In this document: piece after piece, positions 1 to 6,837 of the stretch
Numbering within the stretch: the first letter of the stretch is position 1
Layout: each line of letters opens with the position of its first letter
Position numbers and translations under genes: made by a program
Notes under the pieces: generated by a model
The model's input: the letters and a program-made list of their open reading frames with translations, nothing else
Told to the model about the DNA's origin: nothing
Databases searched by the model: none
DNA from: JAGWNR01 sp964565685
Lineage (GTDB): Bacteria > Patescibacteriota > Minisyncoccia > Phycocordibacterales > PALSA-1337
Length of the DNA: 16,437 nucleotides
NCBI GenBank assembly: GCA_964565685.1
Contig: CAZMFR010000012.1
Coordinates: 1 to 16,437 of the forward strand
Direction of reading: 5' to 3'

Positions 1-882
1 ACAGCAGGCAGTGTTCTGACCAATGATGGAGCTGGGAATGCGAGTTGGCAAGCGCCGACAAAATCTAATGGTGGTAGTTGTGTCGAAACACCAACAGTAG
101 TGAATAATGCTATCGTATATCAGAACACAACAAATAATAAACTGATCGTAATTGCACGTAACACTTCCCAGGGTGACGATGGAACTAATTATTATGGCGT
201 AGCTGGTTCTATAGGTGTAACTTCGAATACATTAAATCAGGTTGTGTATAACAATAACGGCTACAGCGTCACCTTTGTAGTGCCTCCAGGATATTATTAT
301 GAAGTATCTGATAGCGACACAGCGGCGGCCTGGCAGATCTGCGAGGGGGGGAGCGGTGGGAGCGGCACTAAGACATATTCTGCTGTAGGCACTGACAATA
401 TTTCCATTGCGAGCAACGCTGAGGCGAGCACATGCACATCTAACTTCAACTATGATTGTTACAACCCTCCGAGCGGAAATACCTGGGATGATATGGGCGC
501 CGGAGGAACATCGCCTCTTTCCGTAACTGTACAAAATAGTAGCGCTACGGCGGCCACTTATGTGATTACCTTCAATGCTTCCATCAACAAGAACACGTTC
601 TTGCAATTCAGATTCCTCGAGGATGGCAACCCCATAGCATATACGGCGCCAATGGATCTAGACGAGGGCACGAATTCGGGCTCCGGATCGGTAGCTGGCA
701 ACAATTTGTACGCCGTGATGTACGGCGGCCTCGTGAATTTTACCTATCCAGTCACGATCTCCGACACCAATAAACACGTCATCTCCGTTCAATGGAGCGC
801 TACCAACAATGGATCGGGCGGAACATCATACCAATACGGTTCACTGTGGCCCAGATCACTGACTGTCGTAGGAGGAAATTGA
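1..882 (+). CDS. Tail-fibre-like surface protein, 5'-truncated by the window edge
   Basis: The reading frame is open from base 1 to the TGA at 880-882 (293 codons), so the protein starts outside the window; the GTG at 100 is an internal codon. The first visible residues (SVLTNDGAGNASWQA) resemble the repeat seen before receptor-binding modules of phage tail fibres. The next ~85 residues include a VPPGYYYEVSD stretch followed by a Trp, like a beta-sandwich domain of tail-fibre proteins. A Gly/Ser linker (GGSGGSG) near fragment residue 120 leads to a C-terminal beta-rich domain that ends in YGSLWPRSLTVV, another ending I associate with phage structural proteins. Thr, Ser, Asn and Gly are abundant and Lys is rare, as in secreted adhesins. 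It lies upstream of the pilus genes in the same direction, 235 bp away. I infer a surface or attachment role. A degraded prophage gene is the alternative, but the frame is intact. Confidence 0.7.
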   Translation, partial: TAGSVLTNDGAGNASWQAPTKSNGGSCVETPTVVNNAIVYQNTTNNKLIVIARNTSQGDDGTNYYGVAGSIGVTSNTLNQVVYNNNGYSVTFVVPPGYYYEVSDSDTAAAWQICEGGSGGSGTKTYSAVGTDNISIASNAEASTCTSNFNYDCYNPPSGNTWDDMGAGGTSPLSVTVQNSSATAATYVITFNASINKNTFLQFRFLEDGNPIAYTAPMDLDEGTNSGSGSVAGNNLYAVMYGGLVNFTYPVTISDTNKHVISVQWSATNNGSGGTSYQYGSLWPRSLTVVGGN

Positions 883-1102
883 TTGTTCTAATCTAAACAT
901 AGATAATACTCACCATAGCAGAAAGACCGATAGTACTAAATATGATAATTCTACCTTTGAGGAAGAATTCAATATGGATGTCCTTTCCTGTTCAAAAAGA
1001 TATTTATATTTCAATGGGTTCTTGCTGTTAGCGATCAATATAAAAAAATGAGAAGGTAAAGCATTGTTTTCCCCTTATACCAGAGGGTATTTCTAGATTA
1101 TT

Positions 1103-1111
1103 TGATATACT
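1103..1111 (+). promoter_or_regulatory. Extended -10 promoter of pilB
   Basis: TGATATACT is an extended -10 element (TGN plus TATACT). Only 6 nt separate its last base from the pilB ATG at 1118, so a start site at the usual distance falls on the A of ATG and the mRNA would be leaderless. No convincing -35 box is seen. The 235 bp before the gene (883-1117) contain no clear terminator and no convincing gene. Confidence 0.6.
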
Positions 1112-1117
1112 ACTGTC

Positions 1118-2875
1118 ATGTACATCGAGGACTCCCAGCTCAATAAATTCATTCTTGATTCTGGACTAGTATCCAAAGGCGACCTTGATGCCGCGAACAA
1201 AGAAGCAGAGAAAAAGGGCGTGCGTGTCGGCGAGATTTTGGTGAGCAAGGGCAAGATAACCGAGGATAATCTGCGTCGGATGCAAGCTTATGTGCTAGGA
1301 ATTCCTTTTGTCGACCTCAAGACAAAAAAGATTCCTTTTGAAACGCTATCACTCATACCGGAACCGGTGGCGCGAGCCCACAACATTGTTGCTTACAAAA
1401 AGAACGATGATTCGTTGGAGGTTGCTATGCTGGATGTTCAGGACCTATCTGCCATCGACTTCATAAAAAAGAAGGTCAATCTGAAGGTCTTGTCTCGCCT
1501 GACTGACACAGAATCAATAAAGAACGCCATAATCCAATATCAAAAATCTCTCAAAGCAGAATTTGGAGATATAATCCAAAAAGAATCAGAAACTCTAAAA
1601 ACAATCACCGAAGAAAGCGGCAAAAATGGCGAGCCATCCTCGGAAGACGATTTGAAAAAAATAGCCGAGGACCTGCCTGTCGTGCGCATCGTCGATACCT
1701 TGCTCAAACACGCTATTCTACAAAATGCTTCCGATATACATATAGAACCGATGGAAGATCAGCTCCTCGTAAGATATCGCATAGACGGCATATTGCGTGA
1801 TGCGATGGTTTTGCCGAGAAATGCGGAATCTTCCATCAGCGCCAGGATAAAGGTTCTGTCCAATCTAAAGCTGGACGAAAAGCGTTTGCCTCAGGATGGT
1901 CGGTTCAAGATAGACGCTAACGGCGAAAAAGTCTCGTTCCGCGTTTCTATTTTGCCGACATACTATGGCGAAAAGACCGTCATGCGCCTTCTGCGCGAAA
2001 ACGTTTCCGGATTTACTCTGGAATATCTCGGTTTTCACGGCGAAGGATTAGAGCGAATACATTCTGCGGTCAAAAAAACTACGGGCATGATTCTGACCAC
2101 AGGTCCAACCGGATCGGGCAAGACGACTACTCTCTATACGATCCTCGACATCGTTAACACGCCAGACGTCAATATATCGACGATCGAGGACCCGATCGAA
2201 TACCAGATGAAACGAATCAATCAGACCCAAGTGCGCCCGGAGATCGGCTTTTCTTTTGCGGATGGTCTGCGCACTCTCGTCCGTCAGGATCCAGACATAA
2301 TAATGGTCGGTGAGATTCGCGACAATGAAACAGCGTCCCTTGCAGTGAACGCTTCTCTCACCGGACATTTGGTTCTGTCGACCTTGCACACAAATTCAGC
2401 CGCTGGAGCCATGCCTCGGCTCATCGATATGAAAATCGAGCCGTTTCTTCTCGTTTCGACACTCGATGTGATCATCGGTCAACGTCTGGTGAGAAAATTG
2501 AACGAGAACAAGGAAAAATACTTTATGACCAAGGATGAGATAGCCGTGTTGGGTAAATCAGTCGATCTAAATCGAGTGTTGGACGTACTAAAAGCCGAAA
2601 AAATCGTTAAACCGAGCGATTCTTGGGATAAGATTCCATTCTACAAGCCGGCAGGAGACAATGAAGACGAGGGATACAGCGGTCGCATCGGAATACACGA
2701 GGTTTTGAAAGTCACCCAAACCATAAAAGAGCTCATCATCAAGAGCGCTACGACCAACGAGATCGAAATCCAAGCAAAAAAGGAAGGCATGCTGACGATG
2801 TTCGAGGATGGGATATTCAAGGCAGTGATGGGGATAACGACGATCGAAGAAGTGTTAAGGGTGGTTAGTGAATAA
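1118..2875 (+). CDS. pilB: Type IV pilus extension ATPase PilB (GspE family)
   Basis: This is the cytoplasmic hexameric ATPase that powers pilus assembly through PilC; 585 residues is normal for the family. The N-terminal ~150 residues match the MshEN/T2SSE_N type domain. The RecA-like ATPase core has Walker A GPTGSGKT at residues 329-336, an Asp box EDPIEY, Walker B-like DIIMVGE from 393, and the His box LVLSTLHTNSA. The arginines expected in the N2 subdomain region (residues 205-260) are present. The region around residues 450-530, where most PilB/GspE proteins carry a zinc-binding tetracysteine motif, has no cysteine: KLNENKEKY replaces the first CxxC and DNEDEGYSGRIGIHE the second. The start is the ATG 6 nt after the -10 box. 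It is followed after 16 nt by pilC, clearly as one operon. PilT would be shorter and lack the N-terminal domain. Confidence 0.95.
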   Translation: MYIEDSQLNKFILDSGLVSKGDLDAANKEAEKKGVRVGEILVSKGKITEDNLRRMQAYVLGIPFVDLKTKKIPFETLSLIPEPVARAHNIVAYKKNDDSLEVAMLDVQDLSAIDFIKKKVNLKVLSRLTDTESIKNAIIQYQKSLKAEFGDIIQKESETLKTITEESGKNGEPSSEDDLKKIAEDLPVVRIVDTLLKHAILQNASDIHIEPMEDQLLVRYRIDGILRDAMVLPRNAESSISARIKVLSNLKLDEKRLPQDGRFKIDANGEKVSFRVSILPTYYGEKTVMRLLRENVSGFTLEYLGFHGEGLERIHSAVKKTTGMILTTGPTGSGKTTTLYTILDIVNTPDVNISTIEDPIEYQMKRINQTQVRPEIGFSFADGLRTLVRQDPDIIMVGEIRDNETASLAVNASLTGHLVLSTLHTNSAAGAMPRLIDMKIEPFLLVSTLDVIIGQRLVRKLNENKEKYFMTKDEIAVLGKSVDLNRVLDVLKAEKIVKPSDSWDKIPFYKPAGDNEDEGYSGRIGIHEVLKVTQTIKELIIKSATTNEIEIQAKKEGMLTMFEDGIFKAVMGITTIEEVLRVVSE

Positions 2876-2891
2876 ATAATATGAAGATATC

Positions 2892-4109
2892 ATGACTACT
2901 TTTACCTACAAAGCAAAAAATTCTGCCGGAAAGGACGTCAAGGGCCAGCGTGAGGCCGTCAATAAATACGAGCTTTACAAGCTCTTGAAAGATGAAGGGT
3001 TGGAGACTCTCTTGGTTGAAGAAAAGAAGAGAGCTTCGCTCGGAAGCATTTTGCATGTTTCGATCGGAGGAAAAGTAAAGACGCAGGACAAGATAAACTT
3101 TGCCAGAAATCTTGGATTGATGCTGACGGCCGGACTAGCGTTGGCGCGAGCTCTGGCAGTTTTGGAGAAGCAATCAAAAAACAAGGCCCTGAAGAAGATT
3201 TTGAACGGATTGATAGAAGACATCAACAAGGGAACGAATTTTGCCGAGGCCTTGAAAAAATACCCAAAAGTCTTTCCGGCGCTCTTTATATCCATGGTCC
3301 ATGCGGGCGAGCAAAGCGGAACGCTCTCTAATTCATTGAAAGCCGTAGCCGATCAAATGGACAGCACTTATACCCTGACTCGGAGAATCCGCGGGGCCAT
3401 GATGTATCCCGGGGTCATTCTATGTGTCATGATCACTATCGGTGTTCTGATGATGATATTCGTCGTGCCGACTCTCTTAGCTACATTCGAAAGCTTTGGA
3501 GAATCTTTGCCGCCGACCACCAGATTCATCCTCGATACCAGCAATATTTTTCAAAAAGACGGCATTCTCATACTGATTGTATTGATAGTAATCTCTTTTG
3601 TGTGGTATTGGTGGTCGAAAAGACCATCTGGCAAGAAAGTCATACACATGCTCATCTTGAAAATGCCTATCATCGGTCCTCTTGCCCAAGAAGTGAATGC
3701 CGCTCGCACTGCCCGCACGCTATCCTCCCTTCTCCATTCCGGCGTCGAGGTCGTTGAATCCGTATCTATCACCGCCGAAGTCATCCAAAATGTCTATTTT
3801 CGTGCTGTATTAAAGAATGCCGAGGAAGCCATAAAAAAAGGCGATCTCATGTCAAAGATATTCGAGCAGAATGACAAGCTCTACCCGGTATTTTTTGCTG
3901 AGATGCTCTCAGTCGGCGAGGAGACGGGCAAAATGTCAGAAATGCTTCTCAATGTCGCCGCTTTTTATGAAGACGACGTAAATCAAAGGACAAAAGACAT
4001 GTCTACGGTCATCGAACCGATAATGATCGTCGTCATCGGCGCGGCTGTCGGATTCTTTGCGGTGTCGATCATCTCTCCGATATATTCGCTGGTGAATGTG
4101 ATTCAATAA
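2892..4109 (+). CDS. pilC: Type IV pilus inner-membrane platform protein PilC (GspF family)
   Basis: This is the polytopic membrane protein that couples the PilB motor to pilin polymerisation; 405 residues is typical. It starts MTTFTYKAKNSAGKDVKGQ, the usual N-terminus of the family. Two GspF repeats follow: the first at about residues 65-190, with FARNLGLMLTAGLALARAL and HAGEQSGTL, and the second at about 265-390, with ARTLSSLLHSGVEVVESV and SVGEETGKM. Each GE(Q/E)(S/T)G motif is intact. Hydrophobic segments lie near residues 168-200, 222-242 and 372-402. It begins 16 nt after the pilB stop, with only a weak purine-rich GAAGAT ahead of the ATG, so it is probably translated from the pilB transcript. 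Nothing appears truncated. Confidence 0.95.
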   Translation: MTTFTYKAKNSAGKDVKGQREAVNKYELYKLLKDEGLETLLVEEKKRASLGSILHVSIGGKVKTQDKINFARNLGLMLTAGLALARALAVLEKQSKNKALKKILNGLIEDINKGTNFAEALKKYPKVFPALFISMVHAGEQSGTLSNSLKAVADQMDSTYTLTRRIRGAMMYPGVILCVMITIGVLMMIFVVPTLLATFESFGESLPPTTRFILDTSNIFQKDGILILIVLIVISFVWYWWSKRPSGKKVIHMLILKMPIIGPLAQEVNAARTARTLSSLLHSGVEVVESVSITAEVIQNVYFRAVLKNAEEAIKKGDLMSKIFEQNDKLYPVFFAEMLSVGEETGKMSEMLLNVAAFYEDDVNQRTKDMSTVIEPIMIVVIGAAVGFFAVSIISPIYSLVNVIQ

Positions 4110-4165
4110 AAGGGTAAAGCATAAAGCAGAAGGCAGAGAGTGAAGGTAAAAAAGTAAAAAATTAA
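4110..4165 (+). repeat. Purine-rich low-complexity tract after pilC
   Basis: The 56 bp between pilC and the small ORF at 4166 are almost all A and G in short near-repeats (GTAAAGCATAAAGCAGAAGG, then GAAGGTAAAAAAGTAAAAAA). Similar tracts with a GGCAAAA core occur at 6739-6765, 14516-14545 and 14953-14988. I see no hairpin or promoter here. Confidence 0.5.
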
Positions 4166-4267
4166 ATGTCCATAAAAACTCTTGAAGAACTCGATGCTTG
4201 GCAGAAATCAAAAGAATTATCCATTGGATGCTCAAGAATTATTGCTGGATTAATAAAATCAATATGA
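4166..4267 (+). pseudogene. N-terminal remnant of a four-helix-bundle (23S rRNA IVS) protein
   Basis: A 33-codon ORF from ATG 4166 to TGA 4265-4267 reads MSIKTLEELDAWQKSKELS and ends after GLIKSI. The opening, with an acidic-aromatic-Trp-Gln-Lys pattern, resembles the start of four-helix-bundle proteins of the 23S rRNA intervening-sequence family, which are normally about 110-130 residues. Only the first helix is left, so I call it a remnant. Its TGA overlaps the ATG of the following pilin in an ATGA junction, so if translated it could couple ribosomes into the pilin gene. There is no Shine-Dalgarno sequence. It is flanked by a purine tract on the left and a heptamer tandem repeat on the right. 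The match is from memory and only about 20 residues long. Confidence 0.45.
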
Positions 4268-6030
4268 AACTCTCCACTCTCCACTCTCCACTTTCCACTA
4301 AAAAGTCTCGGGGCTTCACTTTGATCGAAGTCTTGATCGGCACGGCGATTTTTTTGATCGTTGCATTGGCCGCTTATGGGGCTTTTATAGGGATTTTGAG
4401 ATTGGCTAACGCTAGCCAAGCGGATATTTTGGCTGTCGAATTGGCTGATGAGCAATTTGAGACTATCCGCAATATGCCGTACACGAATGTCGGTCTGACC
4501 AACGGGATACCCCAAGGGGTTTTGCCGCAGACGCAGACTCTAGCACGCGGCGGGTTTACTTTTACCGTGACTTTGATCGTCCGAAATGAAAATCTATCTA
4601 CTTCTACGGTTCAAGCTTCTAGTAAATTAGTCGAAGTGGATGTGGCATGTGCTTCATGTCAAGGAAGCTTTACTCCTGTTGCGTTAACCGGTCAAGTCTC
4701 GCCTGCAAATTTGCAATCTGCCGGTTCTGGCGGAGCTATCAGCGTGACTGTCTTTGATTCGAATGGAAATCCTGTGCAAGGCGCCAATGTCTTTATGCAG
4801 AGCACTGCCACCTCGTCCATAACCGACAGCGATATAACGAACAATAGCGGCATACTGAATATCATCGGCGTGCCCGCCGGCTATCAGGTCTATCATGTAA
4901 TCGCTAGTTCGACCGGATACTCGACTGCCTCAACTAGTCCAAATATCACCGTCGTACAGGGTCAGCTCACGAACGTTAGTTTGGAGATCGACAAGTTGAG
5001 CACTCTAACAATTTCTAGCGTTTCGCCGACGTGTTCTGCTGTTGGGAATTATAATTTCAACTTGACTGGATCAAAGACATCCGGCGGTAGTCCTCTCTAC
5101 TCGCAAAACTTGACGACTAATTCAGCCGGCTCGCTCAGCTTGCCCTCAATGATCCCTGATACTTATACATTGACGCCAAAAAGCGCAAGCTATGATGTCA
5201 ATGGCATCACACCTTTCAGCCCATTTGCCCTAAATCCTGGCAGTGCCCAAAATTTACAGCTAGTCGTTGTTCCTGCGAGCGAAAATAGCTTGCTCGTCAC
5301 GATCGAAGACGGCAACACGGCAAAGCCGCTTTCTGGAGCGAGCGTTCAATTGACTGGCGTATCCGGCTTTGGTCAAACTCAAATCACTGGTCAGGGATAT
5401 TTCGACCAGACGGATTGGTCTGGAGGATCTGGAAGCCAGACATTCAGTTATAGTACTTCGAATGAATATGCACAAAGCAGTGGAGTCGACACACAGACGG
5501 CGTCCTCTTCTGGAAGCATACTTTTATTCTGGGGTGGTGGAACAAAGCCGTATAACACCAATGCGACAGGCACTCTACAATCATCGACATTCGATACTGG
5601 TACAACAAGCAATTTCTACGCTTTGAATTGGACACCGCTGAGCCAATCTGGTTCGACGTCAGTTGCTTTCCAGTTTGCGACTTCTCCAAGTTCGACCGGA
5701 CCTTGGAATTTTGTCGGACCAAATGGAACCTCTAATAGCTATTACAATTCGCCCGGCACTACCATAAGCACAACGAACAATAATACTGAGTATGCCCGCT
5801 ACTTGGCTTACTTGAGCACAAAGGTCGCTACAGTCACACCGGCAATAAACGACGTTTCTTTCACTTTCACTTCAGGATGTATTCCCCCGGGGCAAGTTTT
5901 ATTCCAAGGCATACCTGCCGGATCATATACTTTGACTATATCTGAATCTGGGTACAAAACATCTACTTCGACGATATCTATAGTGAGCGGCTGGCAGAGC
6001 AAAACGGTACAACTTGCGAGCGGGTCATAG
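4264..6030 (+). CDS. Large minor pilin with carboxypeptidase-regulatory-like domains
   Basis: The 588-residue protein begins with a 17-residue type III prepilin leader ending in Gly17; cleavage gives FTLIEVLIGTAIFLIV, with the conserved Glu at mature position 5 and a membrane helix to about residue 42. The body carries several immunoglobulin-like segments of the carboxypeptidase regulatory type. One is at about 150-240 (NPVQGANVFMQS, GVPAGYQVYHVIASSTGY), one at about 340-400 (KPLSGASVQLTGVSGFG), and one at the C-terminus (GIPAGSYTLTISESGYKTS). Between them a ~120-residue beta domain begins TGTLQSSTFDTG. I chose ATG 4264; the in-frame TTG at 4198 would put 22 residues ahead of an already complete leader. 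It follows pilC and precedes two other pilin-like genes, so it is probably a tip or adhesive minor pilin. A T2SS pseudopilin is possible but less likely. Confidence 0.8.
   Translation: MKLSTLHSPLSTKKSRGFTLIEVLIGTAIFLIVALAAYGAFIGILRLANASQADILAVELADEQFETIRNMPYTNVGLTNGIPQGVLPQTQTLARGGFTFTVTLIVRNENLSTSTVQASSKLVEVDVACASCQGSFTPVALTGQVSPANLQSAGSGGAISVTVFDSNGNPVQGANVFMQSTATSSITDSDITNNSGILNIIGVPAGYQVYHVIASSTGYSTASTSPNITVVQGQLTNVSLEIDKLSTLTISSVSPTCSAVGNYNFNLTGSKTSGGSPLYSQNLTTNSAGSLSLPSMIPDTYTLTPKSASYDVNGITPFSPFALNPGSAQNLQLVVVPASENSLLVTIEDGNTAKPLSGASVQLTGVSGFGQTQITGQGYFDQTDWSGGSGSQTFSYSTSNEYAQSSGVDTQTASSSGSILLFWGGGTKPYNTNATGTLQSSTFDTGTTSNFYALNWTPLSQSGSTSVAFQFATSPSSTGPWNFVGPNGTSNSYYNSPGTTISTTNNNTEYARYLAYLSTKVATVTPAINDVSFTFTSGCIPPGQVLFQGIPAGSYTLTISESGYKTSTSTISIVSGWQSKTVQLASGS
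4270..4297 (+). repeat. Heptamer tandem repeat CTCTCCA x4 inside the pilin leader
   Basis: Three exact copies of CTCTCCA (4270-4290) are followed by a one-mismatch copy CTTTCCA (4291-4297). The repeat lies in coding sequence and encodes LSTLHSPLST, the leader peptide upstream of the prepilin cleavage site. Because 7 is not a multiple of 3, gain or loss of one copy would shift the reading frame. Confidence 0.8.
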
Positions 6031-6042
6031 TCGGAAATCGGA

Positions 6043-6051
6043 TGGTATACT
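6043..6051 (+). promoter_or_regulatory. Extended -10 promoter of the second minor pilin
   Basis: TGGTATACT (TGN plus TATACT) overlaps the 6030-6060 gap. Nine nt separate it from ATG 6061, so a start site at the usual distance leaves a leader of about 3 nt at most. No clear -35 box is seen. The gene could also be read from the upstream operon. Confidence 0.5.
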
Positions 6052-6060
6052 ATTGATGAT

Positions 6061-6738
6061 ATGAATCTTTTAAAAAGACAAAAAATAGAAAGTAAATACA
6101 AGTCGCATCGGCTTTCTGCTTTCCATTTCACACTCTATGCTCATTCTGGCTTTACTCTCGTGGAAGTATTCATCTCGCTCGCCATATTCGTGTCAGTCAT
6201 GGTGGCAATCACTGCTTTTTTAATCAATATCTATTCGAATAATCGGACAGCTTCCGGATCTTTTCAAACAGCACAGGATGCGCAAGTCATATTAAAGACA
6301 ATGCTCACACAGCTCCGACAAGCATCGACGGCAGTGAATGGAGCATATCCGATAGCTATTGCCGGTACATCTAGCATCACATTTTTTTCTGACGTGAACA
6401 ATGATGGTTTAACGGATGAAGTGACATATAGTTTGATCGGTTCTACGCTGTATAGCACCGTAATAAAGGCCTCTGGATCACCGTTCTCGTATAACATGGC
6501 GAATCAGGCGACGTCATCCATTTTGACCAATGTGCGAAATTCCTCGTCGACACCCGTTTTTCAATATTACGACCAGAATTATACTGGCACGAGCTCGCCG
6601 CTTTCCTTGCCCATAAACATTCCAGCCATTCGACTGATAAAAATCAGCTTGGCATTGGATGTTTTGGTCAATCAAGCACCGGCGGTGCGCACATATACCA
6701 CCTCGGTCAGTTTGCGAGACCTCAAAACAAATCTATGA
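6061..6738 (+). CDS. Minor pilin, PilW/PulJ-like
   Basis: The 225-residue protein has a prepilin N-terminus: SGFTLVEVFISLAIFVSV, with cleavage after Gly30, Glu at mature position 5 and one membrane helix to about residue 54. The 30-residue leader is unusually long and contains a purine-rich tract followed by a pyrimidine-rich one (KRQKIESKYKS then RLSAFHFTLYA). After the helix come QTAQDAQVILKTMLTQLRQAS, a heptad-like stretch typical of PilW/PulJ proteins, then a compact beta domain with ITFFSDVNNDGLTDEVTYSL, a pattern common in this family that also resembles a calcium-type loop. It is probably part of the pilus initiation complex with its two neighbours. Its TGA (6736-6738) lies 99 nt before the PilX-like gene. 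The general family is clear; the exact subfamily is inferred. Confidence 0.8.
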   Translation: MNLLKRQKIESKYKSHRLSAFHFTLYAHSGFTLVEVFISLAIFVSVMVAITAFLINIYSNNRTASGSFQTAQDAQVILKTMLTQLRQASTAVNGAYPIAIAGTSSITFFSDVNNDGLTDEVTYSLIGSTLYSTVIKASGSPFSYNMANQATSSILTNVRNSSSTPVFQYYDQNYTGTSSPLSLPINIPAIRLIKISLALDVLVNQAPAVRTYTTSVSLRDLKTNL

Positions 6739-6765
6739 AAAAAATTGAAGGCAAAAGGCAAAAAG
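6739..6765 (+). repeat. Purine-rich tract with GCAAAAGGCAAAA core
   Basis: Immediately after the stop of the second minor pilin, a purine-rich run contains GCAAAAGGCAAAA at 6751-6763. The same 13 bases occur at 14528-14540 inside rnhA. It belongs with the tracts at 4110-4165 and 14953-14988. Confidence 0.5.
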
Positions 6766-6811
6766 TTCCGAGCAGTGAGTTTTTGAAGTCAGGATTGTTT
6801 GCATTGGCTTT

Positions 6812-6820
6812 TGATATGAT
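6812..6820 (+). promoter_or_regulatory. Extended -10 promoter of the PilX-like gene
   Basis: TGATATGAT is an extended -10 element (TGN plus TATGAT). The ATG at 6838 is 17 nt downstream, giving a leader of about 11 nt without a Shine-Dalgarno sequence. Confidence 0.45.
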
Positions 6821-6837
6821 ACCTTCTACTAACTATC

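Noticed and set aside
232..606. 124-codon frame on the - strand inside the surface protein
   Set aside because: It is antisense to a clear coding frame, has no start signals, and is rich in Arg and Cys as expected of a shadow frame.
100..882. GTG at 100 as the start of the first gene
   Set aside because: The frame is open to base 1 and the upstream residues continue a tail-fibre-like repeat, so the gene starts outside the window.
974..1051. 25-codon ORF (MDVLSCSKRYLYFNGFLLLA...) before pilB
   Set aside because: GAGGAA is 9 or more nt away, there is no family match, and length this short is expected by chance in AT-rich DNA.
4198..4263. TTG 4198 as the start of the large minor pilin
   Set aside because: It would put 22 residues ahead of a complete prepilin leader. 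ATG 4264 gives a normal 17-residue leader.
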